Source: JBCBSZ01 sp039197885 | Lineage (GTDB): Bacteria; Actinomycetota; Acidimicrobiia; Acidimicrobiales; Poriferisodalaceae | Direction: 5' to 3' | NCBI GenBank assembly: GCA_039197885.1 | Contig: JBCCTY010000016.1 | Span: 1 to 29,805, forward strand | Length of the DNA stretch: 29,805 bases | Part shown: piece after piece, positions 8,168 through 15,229 of the stretch | Position numbering within the stretch: the first letter of the stretch is position 1 | Layout of the letters: each line of letters starts with the position of its first letter | Made by a program: the position numbers and the translations under genes | The notes under the pieces: model-generated | What the model was told of the DNA's origin: nothing | Database searches by the model: none | Seen by the model: the letters and a program-made list of their open reading frames with translations, nothing else

Positions 8168-8884
8168 TCACATGCCCGTCCGGCCGGGTGTCCAGTGAGC
8201 GTGGACGCCGATCCGTCGCTTGGGGACGCCGCGGTCGCGAAGGACGCCGCGAACGGCTCGCATGGCGTCGCGCTCGCCGGTCACGTAGGCGCACACGTCC
8301 GGCTCGAGGATCACGTCGGCGACGCTCTCCACCAACCGACTCCGGATCTCCTCGCTGCTGGTCGCCGCGACCCAGCGCACGTCGCTCGCGCGGCTGGTGT
8401 CGAGGTCGGCGGCGCCGGGATCGGGGGTGGCGAGCAACGCCACGGCCGGTGTCGCAGGGTCGAGCGCGTCGAGGATCGCTCCGGCGGACGCGGCACTCGT
8501 GCGATCTCCGACGACGAGCGTCGGCGCGTCGTGCCCCTCGAGTGCCGGGCCGCCTCCGGGTCCCATGAAGGTGAACTCGTCGCCCGGCGAGAGCCCCGCC
8601 GCCCAGCGGGCACCCGGGCCCGGGTCGTCGTGCAGCGCGACGAGGAGCTCCAGGGCGCCGTCGTCGGGGTCGCGTCGTCGGATCGTGTAGTGGCGCCAGC
8701 GGTCCTTCATGCGGCGCCCGGTCGGGTCGACGACGACGGCGAGCGCCTGCCCCGGGCGCCACGTCAGCTCGGCCTGGTGAGGTGCGAACGCGAGCCGGCG
8801 GAGGCCGTCGCCCACGTCGGCGACACTCGTCACGAGACCCGAGTTCTTGACCGTGCTCTGGCGGATCGTGGTGAGGACGCTCAC
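8168..8884 (-). CDS. Siderophore-interacting protein (SIP), FAD/NAD(P)H ferric-siderophore reductase
   Basis: The 238-residue protein shows the family layout: a flavin-binding barrel with R-x-Y-T (RHYTIRR near residues 64-70), then LSPGDEFTFMGPGGGPAL, the nucleotide-binding-lobe start TLVVGDRTSAASAGAIL, and a C-terminal YVTGERDAMRAVRGVLRDRG segment ending in a short basic-aromatic tail. It should reduce imported ferric siderophore in the cytoplasm to release Fe(II). It lies 10 nt after the Mtb12-like lipoprotein and 41 nt before the IrtA-like gene, which is the domain order of mycobacterial IrtA broken into two genes. The start is GTG without a clear ribosome site, so it may depend on coupling to the gene before. 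Confidence 0.85.
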   Translation of the reverse strand: MSVLTTIRQSTVKNSGLVTSVADVGDGLRRLAFAPHQAELTWRPGQALAVVVDPTGRRMKDRWRHYTIRRRDPDDGALELLVALHDDPGPGARWAAGLSPGDEFTFMGPGGGPALEGHDAPTLVVGDRTSAASAGAILDALDPATPAVALLATPDPGAADLDTSRASDVRWVAATSSEEIRSRLVESVADVILEPDVCAYVTGERDAMRAVRGVLRDRGVPKRRIGVHAHWTPGRTGM

Positions 8885-8894
8885 GGGTGACGGG

Positions 8895-9545
8895 TCAGGC
8901 GCAGGGCGTCCGGGCCGAGGCCATGAAGCCGCAGAACTCGTCGCGGCCGACCACCCACGTGCCGTCGACCAGGGCGACCGAGCCGGTCAGCGCGTTGTAG
9001 GCGGCGTTCTCACCGAACAGCACGTCGTAGGTGACCGTCGCAGCCTCGCCGTCGACGATCACCGCCGTGGGCACGAGGCTGATGCCGCCGAAGGTCTCAC
9101 CCGTCGACGCATAGGCGTCGATCGTCGGGCGCAACGCCTCGGCGTCGGCGAGGTGCGGTGCCTTGGCGTCGAAGTCGGTCGTCGAGTCGAACACCACCGA
9201 CCACGCGTCGGCGACGGCCTGCTGGTCGGCGTCGAGATCGACCGACGCGGCGGCGGTGGTCTCCGGAGCGGCGGTGGTCTCTGGCGCGGCGGTGGTCTCT
9301 GGCGCGGCGGTGGTCTCGGGGGCGGCGGTGGTCTCTGGCGCGGCGGTGGTCTCTGGCGCGGCGGTGGTCTCTGGCGCGGCGGTGGTCTCCGGAGCGGCGG
9401 TGGTCTCGGTCGCCGCGGCATCGACCTCGGTGTCGCCGTCACCGCAGGCCGCGACGAGCAGTGCCGCCGCCACGGCGGCGGCCAGGACCCGGTGGATCGA
9501 TCGTGCGCCGGTGCTCCGACCGCTCGCGTTCGGTCCTACGGACAT
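8895..9545 (-). CDS. Lipoprotein with ETTAAP repeat linker and Mtb12-like (NTF2-like) C-terminal domain
   Basis: From the ATG at 9545 the product is about 216 residues: a signal peptide ending LLVAAC, GDGD, nine ETTAAP repeats, then a domain of about 115 residues. That domain has ADAWSVVFDSTTDFDAKAPH, VDGEAATVTYDVLFGE and the ending GTWVVGRDEFCGFMASARTP. This ending resembles, from memory, mycobacterial secreted antigen Mtb12-type proteins (cystatin/NTF2-like fold, function unknown). GGGGG precedes the chosen ATG; in-frame starts at 9581 and 9593 would lengthen the n-region. It is the first gene of the SIP-ABC run, with an iron-box-like promoter upstream, so it may be an iron-starvation surface protein. 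Confidence 0.7.
   Translation of the reverse strand: MSVGPNASGRSTGARSIHRVLAAAVAAALLVAACGDGDTEVDAAATETTAAPETTAAPETTAAPETTAAPETTAAPETTAAPETTAAPETTAAPETTAAASVDLDADQQAVADAWSVVFDSTTDFDAKAPHLADAEALRPTIDAYASTGETFGGISLVPTAVIVDGEAATVTYDVLFGENAAYNALTGSVALVDGTWVVGRDEFCGFMASARTPCA
9253..9414 (-). repeat. Nine tandem 18-bp units encoding ETTAAP
   Basis: Nine near-identical 18-bp units lie end to end inside the lipoprotein gene. Units differ at a few third-position and spacer bases and fall into a few sequence variants repeated in blocks. This points to recent local duplication. At the protein level they form an acidic, Pro/Thr-rich tether between lipid anchor and domain. Confidence 0.9.
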
Positions 9546-9607
9546 CCTCGACCCCCAGGTCTGCTCGTGACGGGAGGCCATGGCACGCACCACGGCCGGA
9601 GCACGCG

Positions 9608-9636
9608 AACGTAGGTCGGCCTATCGGTCGGCGCAA
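9608..9636 (-). promoter_or_regulatory. Promoter with iron-box-like palindrome upstream of the Mtb12-like lipoprotein
   Basis: On the minus strand there is TTGCGC (9636-9631), exactly 17 nt, then TACGTT (9613-9608). The spacer and -10 edge contain TAGGTCGGCCTA (9612-9623), a near-palindrome with the same AGG-N4-CCT spacing as the palindromes at 8121 and 10299. Bound repressor would block the polymerase. The start codon at 9545 lies about 60 nt downstream. Confidence 0.5.
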
Positions 9637-9656
9637 GGCACGGCCGAAGCACGCGA

Positions 9657-10244
9657 TCAGGTGATCGTGACGTGCACCGTCTCGAGGGAGCGGCGAGCGA
9701 GGTCGACCACCGGTGCCGTGCCACCGCTGCGCTGCCACTCCTCGACGACGACTCGTCGGGCGGCGACGTAGGCGCCGGCCGCGACGCGGATCCGGAAGTC
9801 GTCGGCGTCGTGGCCCGTCCGCTGTCCGATCCACTCGGCGATGTGGCGCTCGAGCTTCGCCTCGTAGGTGCGGATCTCGTCGGCCAACGACGGCGTGCCT
9901 CGGAGCACTCTCGCACGGACGAGGTCGGCCGGCAGCATGCTGGCCCCCGTCGCTTCCGCCTCCTCCTCGGTGATCGCCGCGATGAGCGCCTCGTTGAGGC
10001 CGAGGTCCGGCGGCTGGCGGTGCAGTCGCAGCGCGAACTCGAGGGTGCGGGCGTCGATGTCGCCGAGCAGGGCGTCGATCTTGGTGGGGAAGTGCCGGAA
10101 GAAGGTCCGCGTGCTGACGCCGGCGGCGGCAGCGATCTGCTCGGTGGTCACGGCGTCGAACCCGTGCTGCTCGAACAGCGTGAGCGCCGCCGCCTCCAGC
10201 CGATCCCGCGTGCTCGTCTCGCCGGCCGTCCTCGTGTCGTGCAC
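9657..10244 (-). CDS. TetR-family transcriptional regulator
   Basis: The 195-residue protein begins at a GTG at 10244. Its N-terminal DNA-binding domain is typical of TetR: TRDRLEAAALTLFEQHGFDA, TTEQIAAAAGVSTRTFFRHF and PTKIDALLGD at about residues 10-60. The variable C-terminal ligand domain gives no clue to the inducer. There is no ribosome site, but TATGGT sits six bases upstream of the GTG, so the message is probably leaderless. It is divergent from the Drr-like exporter across 58 nt and is the natural candidate for its local repressor. A longer frame reaching 10355 would run through the divergent promoter, so I rejected it. Confidence 0.82.
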   Translation of the reverse strand: MHDTRTAGETSTRDRLEAAALTLFEQHGFDAVTTEQIAAAAGVSTRTFFRHFPTKIDALLGDIDARTLEFALRLHRQPPDLGLNEALIAAITEEEAEATGASMLPADLVRARVLRGTPSLADEIRTYEAKLERHIAEWIGQRTGHDADDFRIRVAAGAYVAARRVVVEEWQRSGGTAPVVDLARRSLETVHVTIT

Positions 10245-10310
10245 GTGAACACCATAGCGATCCACTTGACGAGCGGCAGTGGGTGACACCAGATTCGTAG
10301 GTATGCCTAC
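10245..10310 (+). promoter_or_regulatory. Divergent TetR/exporter promoter region with iron-box-like palindrome over the exporter start
   Basis: Plus strand: TTGACG (10266-10271), 18 nt, CAGATT (10290-10295), seven bases, ATG at 10303. GTAGGTATGCCTAC (10297-10310) surrounds this ATG and matches the site at the IrtA-like gene. Minus strand: TATGGT (10256-10251) six bases before the TetR GTG. Both messages appear leaderless. The exporter could therefore respond to both TetR and a DtxR-type regulator. Confidence 0.55.
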
Positions 10311-11247
10311 CAACGAGGCCCGGGGCGCCGGGATCGAGGTCGAGGGCGTCGTCAAGCGCTTCGGCGATCACGCCGCCCTGGACGGGGTCACCTTCCACGT
10401 CGAGGCCGGGGAGGTCGTCGGTCTGCTCGGCCCGAACGGCGCCGGCAAGACGACGGCCGTCAACGTGCTCGCCACGCTGCTCCGACCCGACGCCGGCATC
10501 GCCCGAGTCGCCGGGTACGACGTCGTCGCCGATCCGGACGCCGTCCGCCGGTCGATCTCGCTGACCGGTCAGTTCGCGTCGCTCGACGACGTGCTCACCG
10601 GCTTCGAGAACCTCGTCCTCTTCGGGCGGCTCCGGGAGCTCTCCCGCAGCGACGCCCGAGCCAAGGCCGGTGAGCTGCTGGAACGGTTCTCCCTGGCCGA
10701 TGCCGGAGACCGGCCCGTGAGCACCTACTCGGGAGGGATGCGGCGCCGGCTGGACCTCGCCGCGAGCCTCGTCGTGCCGACACCGGTGCTGTTCCTCGAC
10801 GAACCGACGACCGGCCTCGATCCCCGCAGTCGCGCCGAGCTGTGGGGTGTGGTCCGCGAGCTCCGTGATGGGGGGCTGACGGTGGTGCTGACCACCCAGT
10901 ACCTCGAGGAGGCCGACCAGCTCGCCGAACGGATCGTCGTGCTCGACCGAGGCTCGGTCGTCGCCGAGGGCACGCCGAACGAGCTCAAGTCGCGGGCCGG
11001 TGGCCAGGCCTGCGTGGTCGCACCGGTCGACGCCCAGCGGCTCGACGAGGTGGCCGCCCTGCTCGCCGACCTCGGCGAGGTCGGGCTCGACCGCGAGCTC
11101 GGCACCGCCACCCTCCCCGACACCGGGCCCGCGCTGCTGACCGAGGTGCTCCGAAGGCTCGGGGAGGCCGGCATCGAGGTGGCCGACATCTCGTTGCGCC
11201 GCCCCACCCTCGACGAGGTCTTCCTCCAGCTGACGGAGGCATCGTGA
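10303..11247 (+). CDS. Drug/siderophore exporter ATP-binding protein, DrrA family
   Basis: The 314-residue ABC ATPase has Walker A GPNGAGKTT near residue 44, the DrrA-type Q-loop LTGQFASLDDVLTGFENL, signature YSGGMRRRLDLAASLV, Walker B VLFLDEPTTGLDPRSR, H-loop TTQYLEEADQLAE and a C-terminal RRPTLDEVFLQLT segment. DrrA-type ATPases energise separate six-helix permeases that expel drugs or lipids. I chose the ATG at 10303, which matches the predicted transcription start, over a GTG at 10279. The last bases overlap the first permease start. An iron-box-like palindrome at the start codon suggests a role in iron metabolism, perhaps siderophore export (inference). Confidence 0.85.
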   Translation: MPTNEARGAGIEVEGVVKRFGDHAALDGVTFHVEAGEVVGLLGPNGAGKTTAVNVLATLLRPDAGIARVAGYDVVADPDAVRRSISLTGQFASLDDVLTGFENLVLFGRLRELSRSDARAKAGELLERFSLADAGDRPVSTYSGGMRRRLDLAASLVVPTPVLFLDEPTTGLDPRSRAELWGVVRELRDGGLTVVLTTQYLEEADQLAERIVVLDRGSVVAEGTPNELKSRAGGQACVVAPVDAQRLDEVAALLADLGEVGLDRELGTATLPDTGPALLTEVLRRLGEAGIEVADISLRRPTLDEVFLQLTEAS

Positions 11248-12002
11248 CCTCGGCCTTCGCCGGGAGCGCGCTGCTGGGGCAGCGCGCCATCGAGCGGAGC
11301 AGACGCAACCCCGCCAGCGTGCTCGGCGCCGTGGTCTTCCCGCTGCTCTTCTTCGCCCTGTTCAACGTCGTGCTCCGCCGGGTCATGGACGCGCAGGGCT
11401 TCGACTACGTCCAACTCCTCCCGCCCACGATCGTCGTCCAGGCCATGCTCTTCGCCGGCATGTCGTCGGCCTACTACGTCGCCGATGACCGCCTGAGTGG
11501 CATCACCGAGCGCTTTGCGTCGCTGCCCATCGGCCGAGCAGCGCCGGCGATCGGACGAGCGTTGGGTGACCTGGCCCGGGCTGCGATCTCGCTCGTCGTC
11601 GTGATCGGCGTCGGCGTGGCGGCCGGGATGCGCTTCGACGCCGGTCTGGTCTGGATCCCCCTCTTCGTGCTCGTGGCGTTGCTGTTCTCGCTGGCGGTCG
11701 CGCTGGGGATGGGTCTGCTCGGGCTGTCGGCGAGCTCGCCCGAGGCGGCGGTCAGCCTGGCGACGATCCCGTACCTGCCACTGCTGATGCTGTCGTCGGG
11801 GTTCGCGCCGATCGAGAACTTCCCGGACTGGTTGGAGCCCATCGTCCGCAACCAGCCGGTGACGGTCACGATCGACGCGCTCCGAGCCCTCGCTGGCGAC
11901 GGCGACATCTCCTCGACCGTGCCGGTGGCGTTGGCCTGGACGGTCGGGTTGGCCGTCCTCTTCGCAGCGGTCGGTGTCCGCGTGATCGGTGGCCGCCGAT
12001 GA
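11244..12002 (+). CDS. ABC-2 type permease subunit (DrrB-like), first of two
   Basis: The 252-residue protein starts at a GTG overlapping the ATPase stop (GTGA). It has about six hydrophobic segments, starting with ASVLGAVVFPLLFFALFNVV and ending with AWTVGLAVLFAAVGVRVIGG. The middle shows the ABC-2 pattern: a conserved cytoplasmic stretch (DDRLSGITERFASLPIGRAA) before the third helix, then LPLLMLSSGFAPIENFPDWL before the last. It should form the membrane channel with the next gene. Confidence 0.83.
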   Translation: MTSAFAGSALLGQRAIERSRRNPASVLGAVVFPLLFFALFNVVLRRVMDAQGFDYVQLLPPTIVVQAMLFAGMSSAYYVADDRLSGITERFASLPIGRAAPAIGRALGDLARAAISLVVVIGVGVAAGMRFDAGLVWIPLFVLVALLFSLAVALGMGLLGLSASSPEAAVSLATIPYLPLLMLSSGFAPIENFPDWLEPIVRNQPVTVTIDALRALAGDGDISSTVPVALAWTVGLAVLFAAVGVRVIGGRR

Positions 12003-12796
12003 CCACCTACCTCCTCTTCTTCGGCAGGGCCACCCGTCGCTTCGTGCGTAGCGCCGAGACGATGATCAGCACCGTCGCCTTCCCGGTGCTGCTCCTGCTC
12101 ACGATGCTCGCCGTCTTCTCGTCCTCGGTGGAGGCCTTCGAAGGTGGTGACTACGCCCAGCGGCTGGTGCCCGCGCTCGTGGTGTCGGGGATCATGTTCG
12201 GCTCGACGGGCACCGCCGTCGGCCTCTTCGTGGATCTCGAGTCCGGCTTCATGCAGCGCATCCGCTCCCTCCCCGTGCCGGCCTCGGCGCCGCTGGTCGG
12301 CACGGTCGCCGCCGAGGTCGTCCGAGCCACTGCCGCGGTGGTCGTGCTCGTCGCCATCGGGTCGCTCGCCGGCTTCCGGTTCGAGGATCCGATCGGGGTC
12401 ATCGGCTTCTTCCTCGTCGCGGCGTTGTGCGCGGTCAGCGTGACCTGGATCGGCCTCAGCCTGGCCACCCGCGCTGCGACGCAGGAGACGCTGAGCCCTC
12501 CCCTCGGCGCGCTGTTCCTCGTGCTGCTGTTCTTCTCGGAGGGCCTCGTGCCGCTCGACGCCTACCCGGGGTGGGCGCAGCCGATCGTCGAGAACAACCC
12601 GGCGACCGCCTACGTCACGTCCCTCGACGCGCTGGCCCGGGGTGACGCCCTGGCCGGTCCGCTCACCCGAGCGGTCGCGTGGTCGATCGGCCTGGTCGCG
12701 GTGTTCGGGACGCTCGCCGTGCGCCGCCTCCGACCCGAGGAGGTCCGCCGGACCGAGTCGGCTCCCGAGCCGGTGCCGGTCGCCGAGGCGGCCTGA
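11999..12796 (+). CDS. ABC-2 type permease subunit (DrrC/DrrB-like), second of two
   Basis: The 265-residue protein begins at an ATG overlapping the previous stop (ATGA). It repeats the layout of its neighbour: hydrophobic first helix (TVAFPVLLLLTMLAVF), cytoplasmic DLESGFMQRIRSLPVPASAP, several helices, LFFSEGLVPLDAYPGWAQPI before the last helix, and a short charged tail (VRRLRPEEVRRTES). The two permeases are diverged copies and probably pair as a heterodimer. The operon ends here at a convergent hairpin. Confidence 0.83.
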   Translation: MTTYLLFFGRATRRFVRSAETMISTVAFPVLLLLTMLAVFSSSVEAFEGGDYAQRLVPALVVSGIMFGSTGTAVGLFVDLESGFMQRIRSLPVPASAPLVGTVAAEVVRATAAVVVLVAIGSLAGFRFEDPIGVIGFFLVAALCAVSVTWIGLSLATRAATQETLSPPLGALFLVLLFFSEGLVPLDAYPGWAQPIVENNPATAYVTSLDALARGDALAGPLTRAVAWSIGLVAVFGTLAVRRLRPEEVRRTESAPEPVPVAEAA

Positions 12797-12830
12797 CGGC
12801 GCGAGCGCTGGACGCATCGGAGGCGGCCGC

Positions 12831-12877
12831 GTCACCCTCCCCGCCGTGGACGAGGGTCCGATGGCGGGGTGGGTGAC
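12831..12877. terminator. Bidirectional terminator hairpin
   Basis: Arms GTCACCCTCCCCGCC (12831-12845) and GGCGGGGTGGGTGAC (12863-12877) pair over 15 positions with one T-T mismatch and a 17-nt loop. The hairpin lies midway between the convergent stops at 12796 and 12918. Confidence 0.7.
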
Positions 12878-12917
12878 GTGGTGAGCAGCGAGCGGATCGT
12901 CCGCGCAGCGTCGGTCC

Positions 12918-13802
12918 TCAGCCGATGCGCTGGTAGGCGTTGCGGAGGTCGTCCTGCACGACGTAGGCACCCTCGGGTGCCAGCTCGACCACGAAGTCGT
13001 CCTCGAGGACCCGGGAGCCGTAGGACCACCCCTCGGGCAGCTCCAGTCGATCGCCGAGCGTCGGCAGGTCCGCTGCGGTGATGGTGCGGTCCACGATCAG
13101 CGAGTACGACTGCATCACGTAGACGTTGCCCTCGGGATCGGTCAGCTCGTGGATCTCGGTCCCGGCCTGGAAGGCCCACGTGGTGGTGCGCTCGACCAGA
13201 TCGGTGACGTACTCCGCGCTCTCCTCGGAGACCTCGGTGGTGGCCAGCAGCATCATCGTGAGGTCACCGAACTGGGCGAGCACGGGCTCGCCACCCGCTG
13301 CGGTGCCCTGGCCCGAACCCCCACCGACGTCGACGGTGCCGTCCACGATGAAGTGACGGGGGCCGTTCATCTGGATGAAGGACGCGTCGTTCTCGGCCGC
13401 GATGGCATCAGGATCGAGGGCGTACCAGGCCTCGTCGGTGCACGGGTCGACGCCGGGGGTGCCCCACACCTCGGTGACCTCCTCGCCTGCGTCGTTGGTG
13501 ACCGTGAGGAGGATCTCGCAGTAGCGGAGGTCGTAGATGGTCTGGCTGCCTGCGCCGGCTGGTTCGCCCGCTCCGGCGTCGGCCGCCGCCTCGGTGGTCG
13601 GTGCGGTGGTCGTGGCCGGTGCCTCGGTGGTGGTCGGCGCGTCGTCGTCGGCCGCGGCCTCGGTGGTCGGTGCGGTGGTCGTGGCCGGTGCCTCGGTGGT
13701 CGGCGCGTCGGTGGTGGCCGATGTCGAGGCGTCGTCGTCGCTGTCGCCGCACGCGGCGAGCAGGAGCGCTGCCGCCACGGCTGCGGCCATCGTCTTCTTC
13801 AT
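12918..13802 (-). CDS. Lipoprotein of an uncharacterised secreted family
   Basis: Starting at 13802 with AAGGA seven bases upstream, the 294-residue product has signal peptide MKKTMAAAVAAALLLAAC, GDSDDD, and a Thr/Pro/Glu/Ala-rich linker containing two copies of TTEAPATTTAPTTEAAAD. The mature domain (from about residue 95) starts TIYDLRYCEILLTV and ends with LELPEGWSYGSRVLEDDFVV and YVVQDDLRNAYQR. I recognise the end motif (GW-Y-x-R-x-L-x-x-D ... VQDDL-x-N-x-Y-Q-R) from unannotated proteins of many bacteria but know no function. The Cys in RYCE and the Cys in DPCTDE may form a disulfide. Its 5' region and signal peptide match those of the DUF1330 lipoprotein at 16250-16888. Confidence 0.75.
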   Translation of the reverse strand: MKKTMAAAVAAALLLAACGDSDDDASTSATTDAPTTEAPATTTAPTTEAAADDDAPTTTEAPATTTAPTTEAAADAGAGEPAGAGSQTIYDLRYCEILLTVTNDAGEEVTEVWGTPGVDPCTDEAWYALDPDAIAAENDASFIQMNGPRHFIVDGTVDVGGGSGQGTAAGGEPVLAQFGDLTMMLLATTEVSEESAEYVTDLVERTTTWAFQAGTEIHELTDPEGNVYVMQSYSLIVDRTITAADLPTLGDRLELPEGWSYGSRVLEDDFVVELAPEGAYVVQDDLRNAYQRIG

Positions 13803-14064
13803 CTCGGGTTCCTTCCGGATCGACGACGCGGTGCGTCGTTGGTGGCTGTCGATCGGCGCGCGCCGCCACGGGGCTCGAGCCGCAGCCGGACGGGCCGGCG
13901 GACACGAGCGCCGCGTTGACGGCGTGCATCCGTGCACCGATCGTCAGTGATCCGGTCCGATCGGGAATCCCTCACCGGGAGGCTCTCCGAGTACTCCCGG
14001 GGGAGCAGCGGCACCCGACACCCGGACGTCGGCGAACGTCACCGACGCTCTCGGCAAGGTGGAT
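13803..14064 (-). other. Upstream region of the uncharacterised lipoprotein gene
   Basis: This stretch forms most of a 302-nt gap without a convincing gene. It holds the ribosome site (CCGGAAGGAACCCGAG just before the start codon), about 105 nt of ordinary GC-rich sequence, the duplicated 81-bp element at 13932-14012, and then the approach to the terminator of fusion 2. Confidence 0.6.
13932..14012 (-). repeat. 81-bp duplicated upstream element, copy 1
   Basis: It aligns without gaps to 16921-17001, at 66 of 81 positions by hand count. The most conserved part (25-54) contains TCCGATCGGGAATCCC and CCGGGAGGCTC. The distal end holds an imperfect inverted repeat (13991-14008). It lies 129 nt upstream of a lipoprotein start, whereas copy 2 lies 32 nt upstream of its gene, so it is not simply part of one leader. 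It is probably a transcription-factor or promoter region shared by two paralogous lipoprotein genes. Confidence 0.75.
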
Positions 14065-14099
14065 CCCGGGACGCCGCCGGGGTGGTGCTCGGTCCCGGG
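14065..14099 (-). terminator. Probable terminator after fusion 2
   Basis: CCCGGGAC (14065-14072) pairs perfectly with GTCCCGGG (14092-14099) around a GC-rich loop. It lies six bases beyond the stop at 14105 on the transcript strand. No T-tract follows. Confidence 0.5.
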
Positions 14100-14104
14100 C
14101 GGGT

Positions 14105-15229
14105 TCAGGCCCCGACGACGGCGTCGGCGCGCTGTTCGAGGGCCCAGGGGTAGGACAGGTAGCTCCACCACACCAGCGGCGGAGCTTCGTAGACGCTGTC
14201 GTTGGCGACCGACGGGATCTGACCCCACAGCGCGCTCGACGAGACGTCGTCGAGCGTCTGCTCGGCACCGGGGAACACCGTGAGGAAGAGGTGATCGGCC
14301 TGGATCTGCTCGACGACCTCGAGCGAGAGCTGCACGTTGTCGGTCAGGGCCAGCTCCGCGTTCTCCGGGCCGGGGTTGAGCCCGCACTCCGTGAACGCGA
14401 ACGTCGTCGACTTGAGGGGCAGGTAGCGGCCGTCGACGGTGAAGCCGGGCGCGATCAGGAAGAAGAACCCGCCGTCGTACATCTCGATGTGGCTGACCGT
14501 GTCGTCTGGTCCGATGACCGAGCGGATGCGGTCGCACTGCGCCTCGACCTGGGCTTCGAACGTCGCCTCGAGCGCTTCGAGTCGGTCGGTGCGGTCGAAG
14601 GTCTCGGCCACGACCTCGGTCGCCGCCTGCCAGTATCCCGCCGGGTCGTCGCTCGTGATGATCGTCGGCGCGATCTCGCTGAGGAGCTCGTACAGCCCCT
14701 CGGGGTCGTCCTCGAACCCGACCCACTCGGGACCGATGATCAGGTCCGGCTCGAGGGCGGCGAGCGCCTCCAGGTTGGTCACGCCCCGGCTGAAGAGCTC
14801 GACGTCGGCGAGCAGTGGTTCGACCTCCGGCGCCGGCGTGACGCCGTCGGCGAACCGAGACTGCGAGGCGACCGGCGTGATGCCGAGCGACAGGAAGATC
14901 TCGAGCGTCGTGTCGTCGGTGGCGATCCGCTCGGGATCCCGCGGGATCTCGGTCTCACCGAACGCGTGCCGGACGACGAGCGTGTCGTCACGTTCCTCGA
15001 CGACCTCGAAGATCGGGACCGGGGCGTCGAAGTCGGGGAAGGCGGCGAGGCCCGGTGCGGCATCGGCCTCCTCGCTCGCCGGCGTGGGGGCGGTGGTCGC
15101 GGCGGCAGCGTTCGACGTCGCGTCCGTCGGCGTCGAGGCGGAGGAGGAGTCGTCGCCGTCGCTGCACGCGGCCAGCATCAGCGTCGCGCCGACACCGAAC
15201 ATCGCGGCCCGGTTGCTCCAGCTTCGCAT
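14105..15229 (-). CDS. Internal-start product: siderophore-binding lipoprotein inside fusion 2
   Basis: The in-frame ATG at 15229 follows ACAGGAG with five bases' spacing, a near-ideal ribosome site. The product would be a 374-residue prolipoprotein: MRSWSNR n-region, hydrophobic core, MLAAC lipobox, SDGDD, a Ser/Thr/Ala linker and a FecB-type binding domain. An iron-box-like site lies 35-48 nt upstream, so transcription may also begin within the AraC part. Existence of the domain is firm; its separate expression is inferred. Confidence 0.6.
   Translation of the reverse strand: MRSWSNRAAMFGVGATLMLAACSDGDDSSSASTPTDATSNAAAATTAPTPASEEADAAPGLAAFPDFDAPVPIFEVVEERDDTLVVRHAFGETEIPRDPERIATDDTTLEIFLSLGITPVASQSRFADGVTPAPEVEPLLADVELFSRGVTNLEALAALEPDLIIGPEWVGFEDDPEGLYELLSEIAPTIITSDDPAGYWQAATEVVAETFDRTDRLEALEATFEAQVEAQCDRIRSVIGPDDTVSHIEMYDGGFFFLIAPGFTVDGRYLPLKSTTFAFTECGLNPGPENAELALTDNVQLSLEVVEQIQADHLFLTVFPGAEQTLDDVSSSALWGQIPSVANDSVYEAPPLVWWSYLSYPWALEQRADAVVGA

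Noticed and set aside
9253..9414. CRISPR-like regular repeat
   Set aside because: The units are 18 bp with no spacers and encode ETTAAP in frame inside a lipoprotein.
13803..13937. N-terminal extension of the lipoprotein at 12918-13802
   Set aside because: Residues ahead of MKKTMAAAV would destroy the signal peptide; the ribosome site lies just before 13802.
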